From: Pampus argenteus
Taxonomy: Eukaryota; Chordata; Actinopteri; Scombriformes; Stromateidae
Direction of reading: 5' to 3'
Length of the DNA stretch: 64,000 nt
Assembly (NCBI GenBank): GCA_036937835.1
Contig: CM072861.1
Span: 23,468,501-23,532,500, forward strand
Shown: positions 1 through 10,900 of the stretch, in pieces
Position numbering within the stretch: the stretch's first letter is position 1
Layout of the letters: each line of letters opens with the position of its first letter
Translations under genes and position numbers: made by a program
Notes under the pieces: generated by a model
The model's input: the letters and a program-made list of their open reading frames with translations, nothing else
What the model was told of the DNA's origin: nothing
Database searches by the model: none

Positions 1-210
1 AGAGGAGCGTCAAACTAGCCAGCAACACAAACGCCACTTATTCAATGATGACTTCAAAATAAAATAACTTGTCATAGAAATGTCTAAATGACAGAAATGA
101 CACTGATGGACTAACTCAGTGTGATCAGAGGGAAATCGGGATCATTTATTATATTGGCATTTAAGTTAACTGGTAATTTGTGCTTGATTTTTACTATTCC
201 TAATTACACT

Positions 211-571
211 ATATCAAATCAAATCAAATTTTATTTATATAGCCCAAAATCACAAAATACATTTGTCTCAGAGGGCTTTACAATCTGTACAGGGAGTGAC
301 ACCCTCTGTCCTTAGACCCTCGATTCGAGTGAGGAAAAACTTGTCCACCAAAAAACCTTTTACAGGCGGACAGACGTGCAATGATGTCACATGTACAGAA
401 CAAATCAACAAACACATATTGTACACTCCACATATTGTACAATGAATAATAATGAATTACAATAGATGATAGGAATAGGTTACAATGAATGATGAATTAT
501 TACAGTAGCAGCAAATCATTACATAACTATAAACTGTAATGGGGATATGGCAACAATGATGACGGCGACAA
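211..571 (-). mobile_element. LINE (L2-like) 3'-end fragment, copy A
   Basis: Read on the minus strand, this is the 3' end of a non-LTR retrotransposon. It finishes in a tail of TTTGA units after the usual 'gggctatataaataaaatttga' type ending. It is the same subfamily as the plus-strand copy at 59393-59905. Relative to that copy it is cut short at its 5' end near 571 and lacks about 58 internal bases between the 'cgtctgtccg' segment and the 'aaaaggttttttggtgg' segment. No reverse transcriptase coding sequence remains. The family name is my inference from the tail. Confidence 0.75.
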
Positions 572-714
572 CAAATCCATTCTTATTTACCTAATGTTAA
601 GTTATTGCAAATTGCCCATTTTGTTGCACTGACCCTTTAATAATGTGCATTTGTATTAAAACTGTGACTTACATAGCTGGCATGTCTCATATGGCTATAG
701 GCCGTAGCTTTCTG

Positions 715-940
715 TATGCAAGTAATGATTATTTTCATCATAAAATCATTTACAATAATTTTCTCAATTAATTTTTATCATCAGAAAAATAGTCAAAAAA
801 ATATATATATATAATCAGTTTTCTGTTATAAACGTCAAAGAAAAGCAACAAACGATTATTTCCAATATTATTTAATCTGCAGATTATTTTTTCAGTTAAT
901 TAATTAAATGTTTTATCCATTCTAGTTGTTAAAGCTCTAC
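715..940. repeat. Decayed teleost interspersed repeat, fragment
   Basis: AT-rich stretch with the wording of the common fish repeat that begins 'gctgcaactaa', such as 'gattattttcatcat' and 'taatctgcagattattttttcagttaatt'. Related copies lie at 7295-7485, 25985-26300 and 58808-58932. It looks old and incomplete. Confidence 0.4.
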
Positions 941-1110
941 ATTTACAAAACAGGCATTGAATTAATTATCCAACTTCTCTGCTCTCACAAAGTTTTATTT
1001 TTAAAGTCTGTGAGCAGGAAGTTGTTTTTTGCGTTGCAGTTGTCTTGACGGTGTTGCAGAGCAGCAGGTCAGTGAGGTTCAGTGTCTCTGTAGGGACCAG
1101 TTACTTAACT

Positions 1111-2140
1111 ATGTCAGCAACTCTGCACCTCACTCTGCTTTTATTTCTGTATTGTGGATCATTCGTCCTCGTTTCAACCAGACCTGCCGATGAAGGAAAA
1201 AGCATCAATGTTCCCACCACAGGACATTATAAGAAGTCAACAACTAAACCTCCCAAAACCACAGCAACTACTGACCATCAGGGTGAAGGTGGAGGTAAAA
1301 CAGCAGGTAGAGCAGGTGAAGAAGAAGAAGGAGAATTAGGTGAGTACAAATTGATATTTTTTAGAGGTTTAAATATCTTTAATTGATCTGCAGTGATGGA
1401 AATAATATAATAATAATTGATCAATATTCCTTTAAGGATTGATGGTGTTTGTTATTAAAGTTGTTAAAGTACTTCATTACTACTTTTTACTACTTTGTTA
1501 ACTGCTCATTGGTTTCATGCGTCTCATTACTTTCCCCATAAACAGAAACTATATAACAAAGACCAAACTCACATATGTCAAAGGTTAAAGTAGCATCGAG
1601 GTTCCCGACTCATCGATTTGCTCTTAATACTGAAGCCTAAAGAGTGTAAAAAGCTCTTCTGTTGGTCAGAGAGTCGGCGTCCGATGGTCGGGGGAGGATG
1701 TCCCACATTCCTGTGACACATTTTACTCCTCATACTCTTTAAAAACCGGCCGTATGTAATGTTGATCATGCAGCTGAGCTGTATATCCAGCAACACTCTG
1801 AGCTGAATGTAAATAGATGCAAATATCTGCAGTATCAAAGCAGTATTTACATTTACATTAAAGCAGACTCGGGGTTGAAAGCTGCTCACTGTGGTTCTTT
1901 ACATTATCCTCAGTGAGGTGGAAGTGAGAAAAAAAAACGTGCATGTTTCCTACTGTGCATGAAATAGTTTGCATTTTTTTGTAGAGAGGAGGTCTGTCAG
2001 GAGCCTAAAGGTAGCAAAGAAGCCCAAAACGGTCCTGAACGAAGCCAAAGTCAACCAGCCCGCGGTTGTTAAGAAAGACGAAGCCAAGGTCATAAAGAGT
2101 GTGAGCCAGGCAGTCCCACGTATGTATATGGACCCTAACA

Positions 2141-2186
<46 letters not shown>

Positions 2187-4887
2187 GTCAAGAAAGAATT
2201 TTTTTTTAAACTATACATAATGATGTGATGATATGAGAAGTAATGACTTTTTCTTCAATTTCATTTCATATTTTAACAGTTTTATTAGTATTTTCTGTAT
2301 TTTTTATTATCCAACATGCAGATCTAAAGCCTGCCGTAAACATATTTTTGGTGGAATAATTTTCATTCCCACTTGCAAATTTCATCTAATCTAAACCAAA
2401 TTTTTTTAACTTGACTACTTGTGAAATTGATGCACAATTAAAACAACATTTTTCACATCCTTCATATGGAGGTCGTGTTGAGGAGACCTGGACGATGAGA
2501 TCCAGGTGGGTCTTTTGATGAGGCTCCTTCTCTCCCCTCCGCTTCCTTTTTAAAAGAGTCTCAGATGAGCGGATGTGAAAACTGAGCTCAACAGGAGCCA
2601 CGGAGCTGCTCAGACGTACATAAACACTGGAGGTTTAAGTATGAGTCGAGGTCTTTGTTCCTTATATGAACTTAAACCATCTGTTTGTGTTTCACTTCCA
2701 ACAAATGCGTACAAGTTTTTGCCCCTAATTTATTTTCCGTACTTTTATTTTTTTTTTTTTTTATTTACCCGGATAATCAGATTATAAACGGCTTCATACA
2801 TTTAAAGTTATTATTAGTCTCTCTGGCTCAACTTCAGTAGTTTCAAAATAAAATTGTGCTTTGCCAGTAATCCAGTGATCAAGAGCAACAAAGAGACGAT
2901 ACTTTTATTTTATAATATTAATTTATTGTAGAGAAACATTTTGAGTCACAAGCGGCTCGACTGAGATCCTGCAGGACTACAAGGCAAAAAGGTAAAAATG
3001 GCGCTTCGGTTCATGTTTCTGTACTTTAAGGCTTTATAAGCTTCCTGGCAGGAAGAGGCAGATTGAACCAAGCTGAACCCTTTTGACTCATTTATTTCCT
3101 TTTACTCGTGATAGTTGATCTTGTAATCTCTCGGCTTCTCACTCACAAAGTCAAATGTGTGTTCATATGTCCAATATTAAATATGTACATATGAGAATCT
3201 GTGTGGATGCAGTGCATGTAGTGTTCTCAGGACTCACTCTGCCCTTTCCTGACATGATGATGTGATCATGTGGAAATCAAACACGTGTTGACTGTGTCAG
3301 GTTGTCCTCCGCTGGGTTTGGAGTCACTGAAGGTCAAAGACGCTCAGCTGAAGGCGTCGTCCTACAAGCGGCGAGGTCTGGGCCCTCACCGCGGCCGACT
3401 CAACATCCAGGTAACCGCACAGAGCAAACGTTTAATATACTATCAGTCTACAGAGCAGCGTTAACACTGTGTGTTTCCTGTGTGTGTGTCTGTGTGTGTG
3501 TGTGTTGCAGTCAGGGATAGAGGATGGAGATATCTACGATGGGGCCTGGTGCGCTCAGTACAGAGACAAGAAGCAGTGGCTGGGGGTCGATGCCCTGCGG
3601 CCCACTCGCTTCACCGGGGTCATCCTGCAGGGTCGTAACTCCATCTGGAGGTCAGCTGGGAAATGAAGGAACATGTGTCTGTAAAGGGATATTCCTCCCA
3701 AAATATACCGTTCAGGTTTCAAACACTTACGTGCATAGATTTGAAGGGTGGTAATAATAATAATAATATAGAGATTAATTAATGTTATGTCCCATAAAAT
3801 TGGGAAACTGTACATGAAAAATGTAACAATTATTATATTTATACTGTATGTTTTGGGTGGTGACTTGTCTTTCTAGATATTTGAACGTTGGATGTTTTAT
3901 TTTATTTTCTGAGCTTCTCTGCAAGCTTTTCTTTTTGTGTGTATTAATCGTCTCGTTCACACACAGTTGGGACGTGGTTCATTCCTACAAGGTGCAGTTC
4001 AGCAACGACTCGGTGGTCTGGAAGCCGTGTATGAACGGGACCGAAGAGGCTGTAAGTTGAGTTTCATTCAACTCTTTTTACTTTGTTTTAATGAAATGTT
4101 TCTGACTGCATGACAGTATTACTGACACAGAAGGAGGACTGTGGGTTTTCACTTATTATGAAGGTCAGTGTGAACAAGAGGAATAACTGCAGCGTGTTTC
4201 AGTGTTGAGTTTGGGCTCCTGGCTGCTGGTTTAAGATGGATTTAAAAACATGGTGAACTCGTCCTTTAAGATTCGAGTGGTATTAGACACAAGAACCACT
4301 TACTGTAGTTTATGGTTTGAGTCAAAATAACTCGTGGAACTTTGTCGTCATGGTTACAGTAGTTCTTTAAAAAAACAAACACTCAGTTTAAAACAAACAC
4401 ACACCTGGAGAGGTGAGAAACAGACACGCGTGTCTCAGAGCAGCGACAAACACGCAATGTTTTCACCGAGATCCCACAGTCACCAGCTGGCAGCGGTGAT
4501 GAGATTACTGACAGAGATGGTGCTGAGAGCGGAGGAGGAGGAGGAGGAGGAGGAGGAGGAGGAGGAGGAGGATCTCTGCCTCAACATCCTTTCATCTTTT
4601 ATCAACAACCTGCAGCATCAAGAGTGGGAGAAGATCCAGGAGAGGATGATAGAGGCGGTACGTCCACATCACACCTCTTATATCTGAGCATCAGAGTCGT
4701 GTTTCTGTTTAAATCTAAAATCATACAAAGCGAACCGCATGGACCTTTTTAAGTTGTGTGTTGATATTATATTTAGATCAAAATGTCAGTTTAAAATAAA
4801 ATAATTCAACAGTATAAGACCTGAATTTATGCTTGAGTTGCACAAGTTACAAAAAAGATCATGAATTATGGGACGATTCATGATTGT

Positions 4888-4942
<55 letters not shown>

Positions 4943-7900
4943 TGTTTTTTACAGATCAATACAGTTTTAACACTTTAAAAACACATTTTAATATAAGTGC
5001 TCAAAAGTTGCTCGAAGATATTAATACAGGTTCTGTTAAATGAATTTAAAGCATTGGCACAGACTTTAGTTGAAATAATTTAATATATTTTGTAAAAGTC
5101 TTCAGATATCAAACAGCTTCTTCTGTGCGTTTTTTCCAGCTGACAGAGGTTCACCTGGTCAAGGTGTCCTGGAGGACCATCAGGTTGGTGTCCAAGCTGG
5201 TTTTCCAGCTGCTGGTTCCGACCCTGATGGTTCGTCTGCAGGCAGAAGACTTTTCAGAAGCTTCGGCCTGTAAATCCAGCAAACCGCAGCGTGACAGTGA
5301 GAGGAAGCTCAAAGACGGCAGGTCGAGAAAAAGCCCCTCTCACTCAGATACACCTCAGACCAAAACTATTGACATTTCAGCCCACGAAGCTTCCTGTAGA
5401 GTCTGTTTTTTTTCTGATTAAGAGAGTGCAGAAATAATTAGTTAATGAAGTGATTAGTGTATGAAAAATAATCTATTAGTAGTTTATTTATTAATCATTT
5501 TTAATTGCAGTGCTAAAAGAGAATAAAAAAATAAAAGCTGTTGCATATTTTTTGTTTCGATTGAGTCTCAAATAGTGAGAAATGATGAAATGGTCTGTAG
5601 CTCTGTAAAAAAAAAAAAGTACTTTTTGTTTGCAGATTCCCTTTAATGGTGACGGTGAGACCCTGCGTAAACGATCCGGCCCAGGCTAAGGCCACCTCTG
5701 CCTCCCAGTCGTCACCAGCCAGACGCTTGCTGGTAGAAGTGAACCAGGGTCTGTCTCCTTCTCCTGAGCCAGCGCAGGAACACGTCAAATCCGTCAAGTC
5801 CTTTGGCTTTGACCCTTTGACCCTCGCTGAGGTCATGGCATTGTGGCAGGATGTCGATCAGTTTTTGGAGACGGCACTAGAGGAGGTGACCTCGACCATC
5901 GCTGACATCTTGGACCTTTGTCAAAAGAAGAGAGACGCAGGAGTGAAGACAGGAATCACTGCTGCGGGAATCCTGAGACGCCTGGCCATCAAAATGAGAC
6001 GCCTACAATGCACCAAGGAAGAGACGGAAGACCTGTGTGTGGACAAGTTTGATCTGGAAAGTTTGGAAGATTTCAAAATGGCATACCTCTGCAAAGTAAG
6101 AGCAGCCTTTAAGAAAAGCCCTAAGAGCAGAGATGGGTCACCTCTACGGGATATAAATTGTCCAATGAGCGTGTCTCCTGCCGAAGTCGTCAAAGACCTT
6201 TCAGGCCGAAGGTTTCGTCGTATCAGCCTGATGATATTGAAGTTATTCCTCCAGGTGTTACTGGTCAGGTTTTCCCCAGTGAGCTTCAGGGCAGTGTCCA
6301 CCTCGCCTGAACCTTTCCAGACCTCTGCAGCCTCAGAGATGCTGGACGCTGTGGTGAACGGTGTACATCAGCTGTGCCGCCCAGAGCCAAGAAAGTTTAC
6401 TCACTCCTGGCAGCAGACTGGCAACACGACAGTGCTGGAGGACCAAGTAGCCTCCACGGCACTGCTGCTGAAATTCAGCTTGAAGGAGATACTGCAGAAA
6501 GTTTTTTTCAACTTCCACAAAAAGGTTTTAGAGGAACTGGAGGGCAAAGTGGAAATGTCTGCCTCTGTAAGCGGCGAGAGAGACGAAGACACCCAGCAAG
6601 ACACAGCTGCGCACTGCGGCCGGTGCGGCGGAGTCATCGACGAATCAGAGCCGTCGTCTAAACAAGATGGCAGCTGTGGTGACGCAGCACTGACTGAGCT
6701 GGAAGAGCCGGGCATCCCTGTTCTTCAGCTGCTGGTCAACAGGCTCAACAACATGTTTCACCAACAGGAACAAAGTCTGACCGACTCTCAGGATCCAAAC
6801 ACAAAGGTTTGCTCCGACTGCACCGCCTCCGGGAAAATGAGAGGTCTGTCTGTGGACGTCCAGGGAAAAGATACACGGGATGAGGGATGTTCTGCAGACG
6901 AAGTTCCTGATGGAGACACCAAACTAAAGAAAAAAAACACCAATTTCTTCCAGAAGCTACTGGACAGGATCAGGGGGAAATGGAGGAAACTGGCCTGTAA
7001 GGTCCACCCTTTCCCCAACCCTAACCCCACCATCCTATTCCCTTCTTCCACCTAACCTTTAATTTCATGTTAAAATAAAAACAAAATTTTAACGTCACTT
7101 GTTTTCTTTCTTTTAAATATGTGTTCAGGTGTGTTTTTTTTAGTCAGGTGGTTCTGTCTGGGTTCTCGGTTCCTCAGAGGGTTCCTGGTGAGAGTAACGA
7201 GATGGTCTCACCTTCACCTCCTTCCTTAAGAATCCAATTTACTATCGATTCGAGTCAAGTCAAGCAGACTTGTGGGTAAACATCAAGATATTTGCATTGA
7301 TGAAACTTTCCATTAATTGATTCTGATTAATCAGTTAATAATTTAACAGTTTTGGCTCCAGATTCTCAAATGTGGGTTTTTTTTCTGTTTCATATCGTAA
7401 ACTGTATGTTTTTGGAGTCTGTCTGACATTTTTATTGACTAAAATATGAATCCATTCATGGAAAAAACAAAAATCCTTATTCCATCTTTAAATGTTAAAT
7501 ATGAGTGAGTGACTATACCAACTATCCCCTAAACTACAGATAATTGTTATTTTCTAGGAAGTCTCGATGAAAGAACAACTTGGTTGAGGAAAGAAAAAAC
7601 ACAAAAACAGTTTTGTACAAGATCGTGTTTTCTTTTGCAGTCTTATGTGTGCATCATGCAGTGAGCAAACTGTTGAGATTCATGCCAGTGCAGGTTTGGC
7701 ATCACTGCAGCCTTTATTAAACCGTAACCATTTACTTTTTTAATATTAATAATAGCATAACAGAAGCATTTAAAAGTGTTCTGAAAGGAAAACAAAGCAC
7801 CTCAAAGCAAAAGAAGCTCAGCTGTTAATATATTGCTTGTATTTCTCCACGTCTCCTTGTGTTTCAGGTGTTTGAAGGGAACCAGGATGCAGAGACACCT

Positions 7901-10900
7901 GTACTCGCCCTTTTCAACAGTTCCACGGTAGCGCGTTACATCCGCATCAACCCACAGACGTGGTACGAGAACGGGACACAGGGTGATATCTGCCTGAGAG
8001 CAGAGGTGTTGGGCTGCACAGTCCCAGGTACAAGAGGCCAACTGCTGGAAAATATTCATCTATTGACACTATGTTTGGTTGCTGTAACACACACATTTCT
8101 CATTTTATAGATCCTAATATTATCTACGCTTGGCAGACAGAGCCAACAGAGTCCAGGGACAAACTCGATTTCAGACACCACAACTACAAGGAGATGAGAA
8201 AGGTAGGTCGGCCTAAACTATCCCAACTATCTGACAAACCACATCAGTTGTGTTGTTTGCAGTGTGTGGTCTGGTCTCAGTGTGTGACCAAAAAACAAAT
8301 ATTATGGGAGGTTTCACTCGCCACTACCAGCGGTCAGAAAACAGACCACAGAAACAAACAGATCCACATTCCTCACTTTTCTTCTTTTTCTTTTCTTCTC
8401 ATTCTTTTTTTTTTCTCAGTTGATGAAATCGGTGAACGAGGCGTGTCCTGACATCACCCGCATCTACAGCATCGGGAAGAGCTACCGAGGTCTGAAGCTC
8501 TACGTCATGGAGATCTCTGATAACCCGGGAAAACACGAACTGGGTGAGACACGCTGAGGAGACAGACAGTTGCTGAAAAATTGTTGTCCTGACCTTAAAA
8601 TGTTCCATTATTTGTTGTATTTATCGATTTAGCAGCATTAAAAGCAGTTCAACTTGTTTATCTAAAACTACAGATTTCCACGTTTCACTGCGGTGACACG
8701 AATCAGTTCGTCTAATGAAGGGACAGATCCTGTTTTGCATTTCGGGGTCTCTTACAATGGCTGCCAGTGTATTCCAGCCCTCTAAAACTACTCCGGCAGT
8801 GAACCCGTACAGAGCAGTTCCTCTTTGTTTACTCTGAGGCGTACGGTACAGATGTTTTCTTTGGCCTCTTCTGCTCAGCCCACATGGCAGCAGAGTGGAG
8901 AGTTTTCCCTGCCAAAACACATGGCAGTGAATGCAACAGTGTGTGTGGTAGTGTAATCCTAATTGTGATTATGAACAGATAACATTAATAACATGATCTG
9001 TCATTAATTCTTCAGTGTTTGACGCTCTTAGGTTTTTTATGTCATCTCAGTTGTTAGAGTAGTTTCTCCCCCATCACTTCTTTCCCTCTACGAACGTCTT
9101 TCTCTCTTCCTCTGATTCATTTTAGCTTCCCAACTGTTTCAAACTCAAAACTTCGAAAGAAATAGGAATCATTTACTATCATAAAACATTTCCTTTACAC
9201 GCATGTTTGCTGACGATTGTGTGCTATTAATCAAATCCGGACGAACTCTTATCAGCCAGCTCTCAGAACTGCTAGAGGAGAAACTTTTCTCAGTCGCAGT
9301 GTTGCTTGTGGAGGGTGGACTGAAACTCCTCCTCATAAACAGTTTTGAGGAGGATGTGTGAGATTTCAGAGCTGCCAGTTAAATGTATGCGGACCAAACA
9401 GGAAGCGGCTCCAGGTCTTTCATGGCTTTCATGCAGTTCTATTTCTGTTTCGTGGACACTCTTTCATCCTTTCCGCATGTCATATTAACACGTGAACGAT
9501 TTTTGATATGATGGCCATTGTTGGACATTGCACATCAGCAACAGGACGGGAACATTATATCAAACCCTATGTCCCTCTCAAAAAGGCAGACTCTTACTCT
9601 GTCAAACCGCTACTACCAATCCCCTACCCCTACGCCTTCGTGTTAAGGAGAATTGGGATAGCCCTACCCCTTCACGGGAACGCGCAAATGGGAGGGGTAG
9701 GGGTAAGGGGTAAGGCGAAGGGGTGAAATGGGATTGACCCTTAAGCTCAGAGGGGATCGAGCATTTGCCATTGCAGCCCCGGAGCTCTGGAACAAATTGC
9801 CGCTGCACATGAGACAGGCCTCTTCTCTGTCTCATTTTAAATCCCTTCTTAAAACCCACCTCTTCTCTTTGGCTTTTAACACCATGTAGATGGTTGATTT
9901 TATGTGCATACATGCTTTTTGTTATTTACATACTTATCTTTGTCTATTTTTTATTTATTTTATCTAGTGCCTTTTATTCATTTTATTTTTTATTGTTTTA
10001 TTGTTTTACTGTTTTTCTAACTTCTTTTATATACTTGATGTTTTATATTGTTATTTATTGTGTTCTATTGTATTGTGCAGCACTTTGGAAACCCTGTGTT
10101 TGCTAAAATTGTGCTATATAAATAAAGTGGATTGGATTGTGTGTTGGCGCCCCCTGCAGGAGAACCAGAGTTCCGTTATGTCGCAGGGATGCATGGGAAC
10201 GAGGTGGTGGGCCGGGAGATTCTGCTCAATCTGATGCAGTACATGTGCCAAGAATACAAACGAGGCAACCAACGCATCGTCCGCCTAGTCGAAGACACTC
10301 GGATCCACCTTCTGCCCTCCATGAACCCTGACGGATATGAGATAGCCTTTAAAAAGGTGCCTGGAACTGCATTTAGTCCCAGATTGTGTTTTGTAGATAA
10401 ATAAGGTGATTACACATAAACATGACTGACAGCACAGTCTCTGTCCTTCTTCGTTTATTCAGGGCTCGGAGCTGGCAGGTTGGGCCATGGGACGTTACAG
10501 CTATGAAGGTATTGACATGAACCACAATTTTGCTGACCTCAATTCAGAGATGTGGAAGGCCATTGAGCTGGAGACGGACCGCTCCAAACTCATCAACCAC
10601 TACTTTCCCATCCCTGAGCACTACACCTCAGAGGAAGCCTTTGTAAGTTTTCAACATGCATACCACAATTTGGAAAAAACCCCCCCCAAAACATAGGGGG
10701 GTTTGGAGCATGTTGAAAATCAGCTCCAAATTTTCTCCTTCTAAAAAATAAAAAGTCTCCGTTTCCAGCCTGTTTATCTAATACGTCTTATATTTGATTT
10801 ATTAAATGTTAGTGTACTCCTTATAAATGCCTAATAGTGTGACTGGCATTAAAGCCACTATGTGTAGAATTTTAAAATTGCAGCTCTGGCGCCCCCCATT

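Larger units (their letters stand above)
1..1110. other. Upstream region of cpxm1, no gene seen
   Basis: AT-rich sequence with no coding exon I can support. It holds a LINE tail (211-571) and a decayed interspersed repeat (about 715-940). The last 100 bp before the cpxm1 start should contain its 5' UTR and promoter, but I see no convincing TATA box and cannot place the transcription start. Confidence 0.5.

Noticed and set aside
1578..1889. 103-codon minus-strand open frame in cpxm1 intron 1
   Set aside because: No recognisable protein features or splice partners; length is compatible with chance.
5513..6715. Minus-strand open frames opposite the nested gene
   Set aside because: Shadows of the plus-strand frame, with no independent splice structure.
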